Part shown: positions 8,326 to 16,889 of the stretch, piece by piece
Numbering within the stretch: the first letter of the stretch is position 1
Layout: every line of letters begins with the position of its first letter
From: Cryobacterium sp. SO1
GTDB lineage: Bacteria > Actinomycetota > Actinomycetes > Actinomycetales > Microbacteriaceae
Assembly (NCBI RefSeq): GCF_004210215.2
Contig: NZ_CP067394.1
Span: forward strand, 1,860,001 to 1,924,000
Length of the DNA: 64,000 nt
Direction of reading: 5' to 3'
The notes under the pieces: model-generated
The model's database searches: none
Told to the model about the DNA's origin: nothing
Seen by the model: only the letters and a program-made list of their open reading frames with translations
Position numbers and translations under genes: made by a program

Positions 8326-9621
8326 TTGAGCGCTTCATCTGACGTACCGGCCAAAACGTCCGACCCGGCAATGCCGGCAGAGACACGACCCATCCGGGTC
8401 CTCATCGCCGCCGATACGTTCGCCCCCGATGTGAACGGTGCTGCCCGGTTCGCCGAGCGGCTCGCCGCCGGCCTGGTCAGTCGCGGTCACGTGGTGCAGA
8501 TCATGGCGCCGGCCCCGACACGCAAGTACGGCACCTGGACCGAGGTGCACGAGGGTGAATCCATGACCGTGCACCGCCTGCACAGCTGGCGCTGGCGACC
8601 GCACGACTGGCTGCGTTTCGCCTTGCCGTGGATCGTGCGCGCCAAGAGCCGTGCCATTCTCGACTCCTTCCAGCCCGACGTGGTGCACTTCCAGTCCCAC
8701 ATCGTGGTCGGCCGGGGGGTGTCCATCGAAGCGGAGAAGCGCGGCATCCGCATCATCGGAACCAATCACTTCATGCCTGAGAACATGCTGCAGTTCTCGC
8801 TGGTCCCCAAGGGCTTCCAGGACCAACTCGTCCGGGCGCTGTGGAAAGACGCCGAGCACACCTTCAAACGTGCGGAGGCCGTCACCACGCCAACCCGCCG
8901 GGCGGCCGAGTTCCTGGAGAAGTACACCGGCCTGTCCGGAGTGCAGGCCATCTCCTGCGGCATCAACGCTGACAACTATTCGCCCAGGTTTGCTCCGCGG
9001 ACCGAGAACCGGATACTCTTCGTCGGCCGGGTCACCGGGGAGAAACAGATCGACGTCCTGGTGCAGGCCGTCGCCCTGCTCGACACAAGCCTCGAGGTCC
9101 AGGTGGAGATCGTCGGCGGCGGCGACCAGCGACGTAACCTCGAGCACCTCGTGGAGTCGCTTGGCTTGAGCCGCCAGTTCACCTTCACCGGGTACGTCAC
9201 CGACGAGGAACTCCGCGAGGCGTACTCGCGGGCCACGGTGTTCGCGATGCCGTCCATCGCGGAGCTGCAGAGCATCGCGACCATGGAGGCGATGGCCTCC
9301 GGGCTCCCGGTCGTCGCCGCCAACGCGATGGCGTTGCCGCACCTGGTGCACGACGGGCAGAACGGGTATCTGTTCGAACCGGGCAGCGCCCAGGACCTGG
9401 CCGACAAGCTCAGCCTGGTGTTCTCCCGGTCGCCGGAGGAGCTGGACGCCCTCAAGCATGAGTCGTTGAAGCTCATCGAGGCCCACGACATCAAGCGCAC
9501 CCTGAACACTTTCGAACGCCTCTACCGTGGCGAATCGACGGTGGACCCGAACCTTGCAACGCTGGGGAGTCCGTCCGCGACCCACCCGGAGGTGCTGGAC
9601 GCGGCGCCGTCCCGCGACTGA
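8326..9621 (+). CDS. GT4-family glycosyltransferase
   Basis: 431 aa retaining glycosyltransferase with GT-B fold, cytoplasmic, probably membrane-associated. The N-terminal domain begins IRVLIAADTFAPDVNGAARF with the Gly-rich acceptor loop. The C-terminal nucleotide-sugar domain has RILFVGRVTGEKQIDVLV, VGGGDQRRNLE and the EX7E motif ELQSIATME. The branch resembles actinobacterial mannosyl/glucosyl transferases acting on glycolipids; the exact acceptor is not readable. The reported TTG start has no strong ribosome site, and an ATG at 8371 (MPAETRPIRVL) is an equally good start. It stands alone upstream of tRNA-Met. Confidence 0.85.
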   Translation: MSASSDVPAKTSDPAMPAETRPIRVLIAADTFAPDVNGAARFAERLAAGLVSRGHVVQIMAPAPTRKYGTWTEVHEGESMTVHRLHSWRWRPHDWLRFALPWIVRAKSRAILDSFQPDVVHFQSHIVVGRGVSIEAEKRGIRIIGTNHFMPENMLQFSLVPKGFQDQLVRALWKDAEHTFKRAEAVTTPTRRAAEFLEKYTGLSGVQAISCGINADNYSPRFAPRTENRILFVGRVTGEKQIDVLVQAVALLDTSLEVQVEIVGGGDQRRNLEHLVESLGLSRQFTFTGYVTDEELREAYSRATVFAMPSIAELQSIATMEAMASGLPVVAANAMALPHLVHDGQNGYLFEPGSAQDLADKLSLVFSRSPEELDALKHESLKLIEAHDIKRTLNTFERLYRGESTVDPNLATLGSPSATHPEVLDAAPSRD

Positions 9622-9661
9622 ACGGTCGGTACCGCGTTGGGCCGATACTATGGTCAGGCAC

Positions 9662-9735
9662 GGGGTGGTAGCTCAGCTGGTTAGAGCACGCGGCTCATAA
9701 CCGCACGGTCACGGGTTCAAGTCCCGTCCACCCTA
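9662..9735 (+). tRNA. tRNA-Met (anticodon CAT), elongator type
   Basis: A 74-base cloverleaf. GGGGTGG pairs with CCACCCT (first pair G-U), the anticodon loop CTCATAA carries CAT, and the T-arm is ACGGG-TTCAAGT-CCCGT. The discriminator is A. A paired first acceptor base pair argues against initiator tRNA. A lysidine-modified Ile tRNA cannot be wholly excluded. A TACTAT -10 box lies at 9646-9651. Confidence 0.9.
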
Positions 9736-9785
9736 CGAGAATCGTGTCCCGTCGTTCCCTAGTCTCCTTCTCGAAAGTAGTCGAC

Positions 9786-10487
9786 ATGCCCGGACGGTTC
9801 ACCCCCAGTGCTCGCACCACTGGCACCCTCGTCGCGGGAGCGCTGACGGTCCTCGCTCTCGGCCTGACCGGATGCAGCTCGTTCATGCCGCTGATCGGCG
9901 CCCAGCCGGTGCAGCAGAACGTCGCGGTGACCACGCCGACCCCCACGGCGACACCCGAGCTCGTCTTCGATTCGGTGTTCACCGACATGGGCTCAATCCA
10001 CCCGACGCTGGTGATCGGTACCGACCTCGAGCTGCAGCTGGACATGTGGACGGAACAGAAAACCCACGAGTGGTATACGGACAGCGACAAGCTGTTCTCG
10101 TTCGTGATCAGCGTCTTCGACAAGGCAGTTCCGGCCGAGGCTCCGTTCGCCACCAAGCGGCGGGTCTTCATGTCCAACATTTCGGTGACCGCCACGACGT
10201 CGACCACCAACGGAGCCAGCGTGTCGCCGTTCGTGCTCGACACCGACCCGACACTGGTGACCCTCGACCCCGAGGTCCTTCGGTCCGACAAAGGTCTGCT
10301 GATCACCTCACCCAAGGGCGGGTTCCAGCTGGAATCCAACCAGATCGGCCAGCTCAGCGCCGACACCTACGGCGTGATCCTGGACTTCGCGATGACCATC
10401 TCCAGCGAATCCGTTGCGGGCACCGGCGGGTACAGCACCCAGGTCGTCCACCTTCCGGTGCCCGTCGCCATCTTCCCGCGCGCGTAG
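9786..10487 (+). CDS. Secreted lipoprotein of unknown function
   Basis: 233 aa. The start is the ATG at 9786 preceded by GAAAG; an in-frame GTG at 9744 would begin only 8 bases after the tRNA. The signal peptide has Arg residues, hydrophobic core TLVAGALTVLALGLTG and lipobox LTGC, so it is probably diacylated and surface-anchored. A short Thr/Pro linker (TTPTPTATPE) is followed by a soluble domain containing several beta-type segments (LELQLDMWTEQ, FSFVISVFDKAV). I recognise no family. It is cotranscribed with nothing obvious. Confidence 0.75.
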   Translation: MPGRFTPSARTTGTLVAGALTVLALGLTGCSSFMPLIGAQPVQQNVAVTTPTPTATPELVFDSVFTDMGSIHPTLVIGTDLELQLDMWTEQKTHEWYTDSDKLFSFVISVFDKAVPAEAPFATKRRVFMSNISVTATTSTTNGASVSPFVLDTDPTLVTLDPEVLRSDKGLLITSPKGGFQLESNQIGQLSADTYGVILDFAMTISSESVAGTGGYSTQVVHLPVPVAIFPRA

Positions 10488-10511
10488 GGCAGCAGGGGCA
10501 CCGCGTCGGCG

Positions 10512-10530
10512 CGCGTCGGTGACCGACGCG
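10512..10530. terminator. Hairpin downstream of the lipoprotein gene
   Basis: Perfect 8-bp stem CGCGTCGG/CCGACGCG with a TGA loop, 25 bases after the lipoprotein stop. There is no T run, so termination is only a guess. Confidence 0.35.
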
Positions 10531-10561
10531 GGCGGGACAATGACAGGCGGGACAATGAACT

Positions 10562-12316
10562 GTGTACATTCTGGTGACCGGGTCTCCCTCGGAGCGGATC
10601 AGGGTCCAGGAACTGGACTCCGCCGGTGCAGCCGCCGGGTTGGACCGGCGACTGACGACTCCTGAGTTCCTCGCCCTGCTCCGCGAGCGTGAACACGACG
10701 TCGTCCGCTGGGTCTGGGCGGACACCGCGCGGATCTACCCGGTTGTCCTGCGGGGGAACGTCAGGGTGGCGCGCTGCCACGATCTGCGGCTCTGCCACGT
10801 CATCCTGCGGAATTCCGCACTGACAGGCGGCAGCGTCCTGGCGAACGCGCCGGCGAGCCGGTGGGACACGCCGGCCGCGCCCGCAGCGGAGCCGGCGGCT
10901 GTCGGGGCCACCCTGTTCGAGATGGACCTCGGTGCGGCCCAGTACGACGGGACTGGGCACGACGGGGCTGGGTCGCTCCCGGATGACGCGCTGGCGGAGT
11001 TCCAGGCTCAGCTGACGGCCATCCGCACCTGTGTCGAGCCGGGCCGGCTGCGCCTGCTTCTGGCCGCGGAATCCGTCGGCGCCCTGATCGCCGCCGAGAT
11101 GCAGTTCGCCGGGCTGCCCTGGCGCAGCGCGATCCACGACAGGCTGCTCACCGCCGAGCTCGGTCCGCGGGTTGCCGCGGGAATCCGTCCGGCGCGCTTG
11201 GAGGAACTGGCGGCCGGCATCCGCGCCGAACTGGGCGACCAGACCGTCAACCCCGATTCGCCGCCGGAACTGCTCAAGGCGCTCAACCGCGCCGGGCTGC
11301 GCGTGGCGAGCACGCGCGCGTGGGAGCTTGAGAAACTCGACCATCCCGTCATCGAGCCCCTGCTGCGCTACAAGAAGCTCTCCAGACTCCTGGCCGCCAA
11401 CGGGTGGCACTGGATGGAGAGCTGGATCATCGACGACCGTTTCCACCCCGAATACCTGCCCGGCGGTGTGGTCACCGGACGATGGGCGACTCGTGGCGGC
11501 GGCGCGCTGCAACTGCCCCGGCAGATTCGCGGCGCCGTCGTCGCCGACCCGGGCTGGAGCTTCGTGGTGGCGGATGCCGCCCAATTGGAGCCCCGGATCC
11601 TGGCGGCGCTGTCGAGCGACGCCGCGATGGCCGCGGCGGGCCGTGGAACAGACCTCTACGCGGGCATCGTGGCCAGCGGAGTGGTGGAGACCAGGGCACA
11701 CGCCAAGGTCGCCATGCTCGGCGCCATGTACGGCGCCACCTCTGGGGAGAGCGGGCGGCTGCTCCCGCGCCTGGCACGCGTGTACCCGCGGGCGCTTGCC
11801 TTTACCGAGACGGCGGCCAGGGCGGGGGAGCGCGGCGACGTGGTCAGTACCCGGCTGGGCCGGTCCTCGCCGCGCCCGGGGCTCGGCTGGCAGGACGACC
11901 AGGCGCGCGCGTCTGAGGCCGGGGCTACCGCGGCCGATGAGCGCAGGGCCAGGAGCCAGGCCAGGGACTGGGGCCGGTTCACCCGCAACTTCATCGTGCA
12001 GGGAAGCGCCGCCGAGTGGGCCCTGTGTTGGATGGCCGAGATCCGGAAGGGCCTGACCGCGCTGTCGGCATCGGTCCCGGCCACCGGGACCGCTGTGCAG
12101 GGGCTGACCACACGCGGCGAGTTCGAGGTCGCCCCGCATCTGGTCTTTTTCCTGCACGACGAAGTCATCGTGCACACTCCGGCCGCGCTGGCCGACGACG
12201 TCGCACGGATAGTCACCGAGGCTGCCGGGGCAGCGGGACGACTGCTGTTCGGGGACTTCCCGGTCGATTTTCCGCTCACCTGCGTGGTGGTGGACAGTTA
12301 CGCGGACGCGAAATAG
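10562..12316 (+). CDS. PolA-family DNA polymerase with degenerate exonuclease domain
   Basis: 584 aa family A polymerase found beside full PolA in actinobacteria. It lacks the 5'-nuclease domain. The polymerase motifs are clear: motif A DAAQLEPRILA, motif B R-A-H-A-K then AMLGAMYGATSG, and motif C FLHDEVIVH. The N-terminal half aligns loosely with a 3'-5' exonuclease fold, but I see no DxE metal-binding motif, so proofreading is doubtful. The start is the GTG giving MYILVTG. It ends one base before the convergent PadR gene. A repair or translesion role is inference from the family. Confidence 0.8.
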   Translation: MYILVTGSPSERIRVQELDSAGAAAGLDRRLTTPEFLALLREREHDVVRWVWADTARIYPVVLRGNVRVARCHDLRLCHVILRNSALTGGSVLANAPASRWDTPAAPAAEPAAVGATLFEMDLGAAQYDGTGHDGAGSLPDDALAEFQAQLTAIRTCVEPGRLRLLLAAESVGALIAAEMQFAGLPWRSAIHDRLLTAELGPRVAAGIRPARLEELAAGIRAELGDQTVNPDSPPELLKALNRAGLRVASTRAWELEKLDHPVIEPLLRYKKLSRLLAANGWHWMESWIIDDRFHPEYLPGGVVTGRWATRGGGALQLPRQIRGAVVADPGWSFVVADAAQLEPRILAALSSDAAMAAAGRGTDLYAGIVASGVVETRAHAKVAMLGAMYGATSGESGRLLPRLARVYPRALAFTETAARAGERGDVVSTRLGRSSPRPGLGWQDDQARASEAGATAADERRARSQARDWGRFTRNFIVQGSAAEWALCWMAEIRKGLTALSASVPATGTAVQGLTTRGEFEVAPHLVFFLHDEVIVHTPAALADDVARIVTEAAGAAGRLLFGDFPVDFPLTCVVVDSYADAK

Positions 12317-12317
12317 T

Positions 12318-12971
12318 TCAGGCCGGTGTGGCGGGCCTGCGGCCCCGCTTGGGTCGCAGCTGGCTGAGTCCGCGATGCAGTTGAACCGGCGTGTCTGGGG
12401 CCACTGTGTCGGCCACCGTGTCGGCTACGGCGTCGGCCACGGTGTCCAGCCAGGCCAGCGCGGCCCGGGCCTGCAGGTCCTGGGCGGATCGGCCCAACCG
12501 TTCCTGGCCGGTTTCCACGATTGACCGGCGGGAGTCTCCGCCACGGTCCGGGCGCACCAGCCAGGCAGTCCGGTAACCCGCCAGCACCGGTGCGAGATCG
12601 ACGTGGGGAAGGGAGGAGGCGATCAGCACCCGGTCCAGCATGTCGTTCCACTCGGCGCCGGAGCCGCTGTCGGTGTCCTGCAGCCAGGCCAGTGCCTCCA
12701 CACGGCCGGGAGCGGTGAGCCTGTAGAGCGGCAACCCGTCGGGGGTGCTGCCCGCGTCCTCTACGGCGCCCTGGCGCGTCAGGCGCTCCAGGGTGCTGTA
12801 GATCTGACCCACGTTGACCGAGCGCCGGCCCGCGGTCCTGGTCGCCAGCTCACCGTGCAGTTGGAAGCCGTAGGCGGGGCCCATCGTGAGGATCGCCAGC
12901 AGCGAGTTTCGAACCGACACCATGCCTCCAACTTTGGGCTGCTTGCGGTCGCTGTCGACCTCTAAAGCCAT
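12318..12971 (-). CDS. PadR-family transcriptional regulator
   Basis: Up to 217 aa. The winged-helix domain has the PadR hallmarks LLAILTMGPAYGFQLHGEL, VNVGQIYSTLERLTRQG and YRLTAPGR. A long C-terminal helical dimerisation part contains a short repeat (DTVADAVADTVADTVA). Ligand and targets are not visible, and no efflux gene is adjacent. The start is uncertain: the ATG at 12971 has no Shine-Dalgarno sequence, and an ATG at 12923 (MVSVRNSLLAIL) fits the family's usual start but has its GGAGG only one base away. Confidence 0.8.
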   Translation of the reverse strand: MALEVDSDRKQPKVGGMVSVRNSLLAILTMGPAYGFQLHGELATRTAGRRSVNVGQIYSTLERLTRQGAVEDAGSTPDGLPLYRLTAPGRVEALAWLQDTDSGSGAEWNDMLDRVLIASSLPHVDLAPVLAGYRTAWLVRPDRGGDSRRSIVETGQERLGRSAQDLQARAALAWLDTVADAVADTVADTVAPDTPVQLHRGLSQLRPKRGRRPATPA

Positions 12972-13140
12972 ACCGAATATACATTAGGAAGCGAGGGTCT
13001 GTTGCGATTCTCCTGCGGGGTGGGGCATAATTCAGCTAATACCGCACCGCCGAATTCTGTTCAGCGTGTCCTGGTTGGCCCTCGTTCGAGATCGTTGGGG
13101 AAGACGCACCTCGAACACCAACCTGGGAACGGAGAACACC

Positions 13141-13662
13141 ATGACGGCACCCCGTACTCGTCAGTCACCGGCTGCACGGGGAGTTTTGTATGTGCATTCG
13201 TCGCCTGCCGCGCTGTGCCCGCACGTGGAGTGGGCCGCCAGTCGCGCGCTGGATGTGGCGGTCAGCTTCGACTGGACTGAGCAACCGGCCCTCACCGGTT
13301 CCCACCGGGCGGAGTTCTTCTGGGAAGGCGCCGCGGGATCGGGAGCGACGATCGCGTCGGCCCTACTGGGCTGGGATCAGCTGCGATTCGAAGTGACCGA
13401 GGACCCCGGGCCCGGCCGGGACGGCGGCCGGTGGCTACACACGCCGGCGCTGGGCATCCACTTCGCCCAGACTGACACGGCGGGAAACGTCGTCCTGCCT
13501 GAGGACAGGCTGCGCGCGGCGATCCGTGCCGCCGGCACCGACACCGTGCACCTTCATCGGGAGCTGCGGCGGGCGCTGGGCCAGGCGTGGGATGACGAGC
13601 TTGAGCCGTACCGGCACGCCAGCGATTTCTCCAGCGTCGTCTGGCTGCACAACGTCGGCTGA
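13141..13662 (+). CDS. DUF3145 family protein
   Basis: 173 aa, conserved in Actinobacteria, function unknown. The N-terminus ARGVLYVHSSPAALCPHVEWA and the C-terminus SDFSSVVWLHNVG are characteristic. The start is the ATG after GGGAACGGAGAACACC (good Shine-Dalgarno sequence); an upstream in-frame ATG at 13066 is ignored. A possible promoter is TTGCGA (13002-13007) with CATAAT (13027-13032). It is monocistronic between PadR and an oxidoreductase. Confidence 0.85.
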   Translation: MTAPRTRQSPAARGVLYVHSSPAALCPHVEWAASRALDVAVSFDWTEQPALTGSHRAEFFWEGAAGSGATIASALLGWDQLRFEVTEDPGPGRDGGRWLHTPALGIHFAQTDTAGNVVLPEDRLRAAIRAAGTDTVHLHRELRRALGQAWDDELEPYRHASDFSSVVWLHNVG

Positions 13663-13759
13663 ACGGCTGCGTCACTGCCCGCGGTGACCACGTTGCGGGC
13701 CGGGCTCAGTGTCTGGTCTGAGGAGGACGACCGCTGACACTCGGGGGCTATGGGGCCTT

Positions 13760-14686
13760 TCAGAAGGTGATCACAAGGCGTCCCCTCAGCCCGCCGCCCT
13801 CCATCCGGATGTAGGCGTCGGCCGCTGCTTCTGGCGGGTAGGTGTCGAGCACGCGCAGCCGGATGTGCCCGGTGGCGGTTTGGGCTGCGAGTAGTTCCAG
13901 TGAGGCGGTGTCGGCCATGGCGTTGCCGACGTCGACGGCGTGCACCGCTACGCGTCGGTCGGGTGCGCCCTGATCGTCCCATCCGCGGATGACGGCGATC
14001 GCGCCACCCTCGCGGATCGCGGGGAGGACGGCCCTGGTGAGATTTGCGGTGTCGAAGATGGCGTCGACGCCGCCGGGGGCAAGGGCTAGCACGGCGTCGA
14101 CAAAACTCTCCCCTCGAGGTACGACGTCATCCGCCCCGAAACCTCGGACGAGCTCGGCGTCTTCCGCCCTCGCATCGGCGATGATGTGGATTCCGACCCG
14201 CTTGGCGAGGGGTATGAGGAATGATGCCAGCTGGCCTGCTCCGCCGGTGACGGCGAGCGTGGAGCCGGGTGGGAGGTCGAGCATGCGCAGTCCTTCGATG
14301 GCGGTGAGGCCAGTCATGGGCAGCGTGGAGGCCTCGATGAGGTCGACGTCGTCGGGGAGCGGGGCAACCGAAACGGACGGCACAACGACCAGTTCGGCTT
14401 GCGCGCCTCCTTCGTGCCTGCGCGCGTCGACGACGGCCATGACTCGTTGCCCGACGGAGAGGCGCGTCTCGTTCGGGCCGACGACGTCGATGATGCCAGC
14501 CGCGTCGAGCCCGGGAATGAGCCCCGGCTGAATCGATCCTGAGCCGATCAAGCGCCACAGGAACGGGTCGGACGGATTCACAGCGGCCCCGACGACGCGG
14601 ATCCTGACTTCCCCCGTCTCCGGGGCTCGTGGTGTGCGGTCTTCGACCGCGATGCAGGTGGAACTGTGGATTATGACTGCTCGCAC
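13760..14686 (-). CDS. NADP-dependent quinone/alcohol oxidoreductase (MDR superfamily)
   Basis: 308 aa medium-chain dehydrogenase/reductase without structural zinc ligands (no Cys cluster), hence quinone-oxidoreductase type. The N-terminal GroES-like domain reads VRIRVVGAAVNPSDPFLWR with GLDAAGIIDVVG. The nucleotide-binding motif is LAVTGGAGQLASFLIPLAKR, with ARAEDAELVRGFGADDVV after it. It is divergent from a TetR regulator across 89 bases containing two palindromes, so it is probably the regulated target. Substrate unknown; electrophile or quinone detoxification is inference. Confidence 0.85.
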   Translation of the reverse strand: MRAVIIHSSTCIAVEDRTPRAPETGEVRIRVVGAAVNPSDPFLWRLIGSGSIQPGLIPGLDAAGIIDVVGPNETRLSVGQRVMAVVDARRHEGGAQAELVVVPSVSVAPLPDDVDLIEASTLPMTGLTAIEGLRMLDLPPGSTLAVTGGAGQLASFLIPLAKRVGIHIIADARAEDAELVRGFGADDVVPRGESFVDAVLALAPGGVDAIFDTANLTRAVLPAIREGGAIAVIRGWDDQGAPDRRVAVHAVDVGNAMADTASLELLAAQTATGHIRLRVLDTYPPEAAADAYIRMEGGGLRGRLVITF

Positions 14687-14719
14687 GGTGGCTGTCCTTC
14701 TCAGATCTCATAGACTATT

Positions 14720-14733
14720 CGGAGTCGGCTCCG
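14720..14733. promoter_or_regulatory. Putative TetR operator 1
   Basis: The imperfect palindrome GGAGTCGGCTCC (core 14721-14732) lies 35 bases upstream of the oxidoreductase start. Its reverse complement recurs as operator 2. Confidence 0.6.
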
Positions 14734-14756
14734 ATTGGGCCGACACTACACCTAAA

Positions 14757-14769
14757 CGGAGCCGACTCC
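14757..14769. promoter_or_regulatory. Putative TetR operator 2
   Basis: GGAGCCGACTCC (core 14758-14769) lies 6 bases upstream of the tetR ATG. It is the exact reverse complement of operator 1, with centre-to-centre distance 37 bases. Confidence 0.6.
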
Positions 14770-14775
14770 ACTTTC

Positions 14776-15354
14776 ATGACTTTCGATCTCTCGCGACCTG
14801 CGCCACGAGCCGACGCTCAACGAAGCCGCAAACGCCTTATCGAAGCGGCGACGTCCGCGTTTGCTCGAGAGGAAGCCCCGACCCTGAAAGACATCGCACA
14901 AGACGCGGGCGTGGGGATCGGGACTCTCTTCCGTCACTTCCCGACCCGCGAGGCGCTCGTCGAGGAGGTCTACCGCGGCGAGCTGGTACGTCTGTGCGGT
15001 CGTGCACCCGTTCTGATCCGGGACATGCCGGCGGATCGGGCGCTCCGCGAGTGGATGAGGCAGTGGAGCGTGTTCGTTATGACCAAACGCGGTATGGCCG
15101 ACAGCCTGGAAGCCCTCGTGAGATCCGGTGCGCTGACGAAGTCGGAAACCGTAGTTCTCTTGACGGAGGCGGTGGACGTCATTCTCGACGCCGGACGTGC
15201 ATCGGAAACCCTCCGAAGAGATGCGCGAGCCGACGACGTGGTGGCGGCTCTGATGGGGACTCTGATCGTCGCATGTTCGCCCGCAAGCTCAGACCAGGCG
15301 GCACGGCTCCTCGATCTCCTCTTGGCTGGATTGAGGGTTGCCGAGCATCGCTAA
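14776..15354 (+). CDS. TetR/AcrR-family repressor
   Basis: 192 aa. The N-terminal HTH is AQRSRKRLIEAATSAFAREE, then PTLKDIAQDAGVGIGTLFRHFPTREALVEEVY, a standard TetR recognition helix. The C-terminal ligand domain is of the SbtR type (LRRDARADDVVAALMGTLIV). It is divergent from the oxidoreductase. Paired palindromes in the shared promoter point to repression of both genes, released by an unknown ligand. Confidence 0.9.
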   Translation: MTFDLSRPAPRADAQRSRKRLIEAATSAFAREEAPTLKDIAQDAGVGIGTLFRHFPTREALVEEVYRGELVRLCGRAPVLIRDMPADRALREWMRQWSVFVMTKRGMADSLEALVRSGALTKSETVVLLTEAVDVILDAGRASETLRRDARADDVVAALMGTLIVACSPASSDQAARLLDLLLAGLRVAEHR

Positions 15355-15526
15355 CGTAGCGCGGACTGTCACCATTCGGGACTCCGGAGAGTGTGGTGGT
15401 GGTCGAACGGCTCGTTTGGCTAGAGCACGATCGGTTGCATCGCAGGATGACGACGTCGCGCATCTTCGCGACTTCCGGCGGCTTCGAGGTCGGTCGGTGG
15501 CAGAGTCGCGAGCCGGCGGGGGCGGG

Positions 15527-16762
15527 TCAGACCGAGCGGAACGCGACGACGGCGTTGTGGCCGCCGAAGCCGAACGAGTTGCTGATCGCCAGGAGGTCCC
15601 CGGTGCCCAGCGCACGTGGTGCGGTGACCACGTCGAGCGGAATGGCGGGATCCTGTTCGGTCAGGTTGATGGTCGGCGGCAGAATCCGCTCGGCCAGGGC
15701 CTTGACCGTGAACAGGGCTTCGATCGCGCCGGCGCCGCCGAGCAGGTGGCCGGTGGACGCCTTTGTCGCCGAGACCGGGATGCCGTCGAGGAGGTCGCCG
15801 AACACGCGGCGGAGCGCGTTGTACTCGGCGATGTCACCGACCGGGGTGCTCGTGGCGTGGGCGTTGATGTGCATCACGTCAGACAGGTCCGCACCGGCGT
15901 TCTGGATGGTCGCGATCATGGCGCGGGCCGCGGCGGACCCCTCAGGATCCGGAGCCGTGATGTGATAGGCGTCGCTTGTGATGGAGCCACCAAGCAGTTC
16001 GGCGTAGATGTGCGCCCCGCGGGCGAGCGCGTGTTCTTCGGTTTCGATGACCAGCGCGGCGGCACCCTCGCCCAGGACGAAGCCGTCCCGGCTGATGTCG
16101 TAGGGGCGAGACGCGGTGGCGGGGGAGTCGTTCCGCTTGGAGAGTGCCTGCATGGCCGCGAACGACGCGATCGGCAGCGGGTGGATGGCCGCTTCCGAGC
16201 CGCCGGCGATGACGACATCGGCCAGGCCGGCCTGCAGACGGTTGTAGGCGTTCACGAGCGACTCGGTGCTCGAGGCGCACGCTGAGACCACGGTGGTGAT
16301 GCCGGCGCGCGCGTGCAGGTCCATGCCGATTGCGGCTCCGGGACCGTTCGGCATCAGCATGGGTACGGTCATGGGCAGAACCCGGCGGGGTCCACGCTCG
16401 CGCAGGGTGTCCCAGGCGTCGAGCAGGGTCCAGACGCCGCCGATACCCGTGGCCCAGTCCACGGCGAGTCGTTCGGGTTCAACGGCGGGCATGCCGGCGT
16501 CGGCCCAAGCTTCACGGCCCGCAATCAGTGCGAACTGGCTGGAGGGGTCGAGGCGCTTGGTCTCCTGGCGGGCGAGAACGTCCACGGGGCGGACCCTGGC
16601 CTGGGCGGCGAAGGTGATGGGGAGCGACGTGCGCTCGACCCATTCGTAGTCGAGGTTTGATGCGCCGGACTCGCCGGCGAGGAGTGCGTTCCAGGTGTCA
16701 GTGGCGTTCCCGCCCAGGGGCGAGGTGGCACCGAGACCGGTGACAACAATTTTTTTGGTCAT
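15527..16762 (-). CDS. fabF: Beta-ketoacyl-ACP synthase II
   Basis: Elongating condensing enzyme of type II fatty acid synthesis, 411 aa. It begins KIVVTGLGATSPLGGNATDTW. Catalytic Cys162 is in VVSACASSTES, and the two His residues are in INAHATSTPVGD and STGHLLGGAGA. Last gene of the fabD-fabH-acpP-fabF cluster. It is separated from acpP by 127 bases that include an 11-bp hairpin, which may lower its expression relative to acpP. GGAGAG lies about 9 bases before the ATG. Confidence 0.97.
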   Translation of the reverse strand: MTKKIVVTGLGATSPLGGNATDTWNALLAGESGASNLDYEWVERTSLPITFAAQARVRPVDVLARQETKRLDPSSQFALIAGREAWADAGMPAVEPERLAVDWATGIGGVWTLLDAWDTLRERGPRRVLPMTVPMLMPNGPGAAIGMDLHARAGITTVVSACASSTESLVNAYNRLQAGLADVVIAGGSEAAIHPLPIASFAAMQALSKRNDSPATASRPYDISRDGFVLGEGAAALVIETEEHALARGAHIYAELLGGSITSDAYHITAPDPEGSAAARAMIATIQNAGADLSDVMHINAHATSTPVGDIAEYNALRRVFGDLLDGIPVSATKASTGHLLGGAGAIEALFTVKALAERILPPTINLTEQDPAIPLDVVTAPRALGTGDLLAISNSFGFGGHNAVVAFRSV

Positions 16763-16843
16763 AACAACGACTCTCCGTCAGAACGTGGGCGAGCGGGAAC
16801 GTGCGCGAAGCGAGGTGGAAACCCCGGGTGGAGCGTCCCTGGA

Positions 16844-16879
16844 GAACGGGCCGGCCGGCAGATGCCAACCGGCCCGTTC
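16844..16879 (-). terminator. Hairpin between acpP and fabF (attenuator or processing site)
   Basis: Perfect 11-bp inverted repeat GAACGGGCCGG/CCGGCCCGTTC with a 14-base loop, 10 bases after the acpP stop. It lacks a T run on the minus strand. It probably stabilises the acpP message or partly terminates before fabF. Confidence 0.5.
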
Positions 16880-16889
16880 GGGCGTGGAC

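Noticed and set aside
15410..15470. tRNA-like stretch after tetR (GGCTAGAGCACGATCGGTTGCATCG)
   Set aside because: No acceptor or T-arm pairing can be formed.
15455..15472. Hairpin GTCGCG-CATCTT-CGCGAC between tetR and fabF
   Set aside because: Only a 6-bp stem without a T run; could occur by chance in GC-rich DNA. The 172-base gap otherwise shows nothing I can name.
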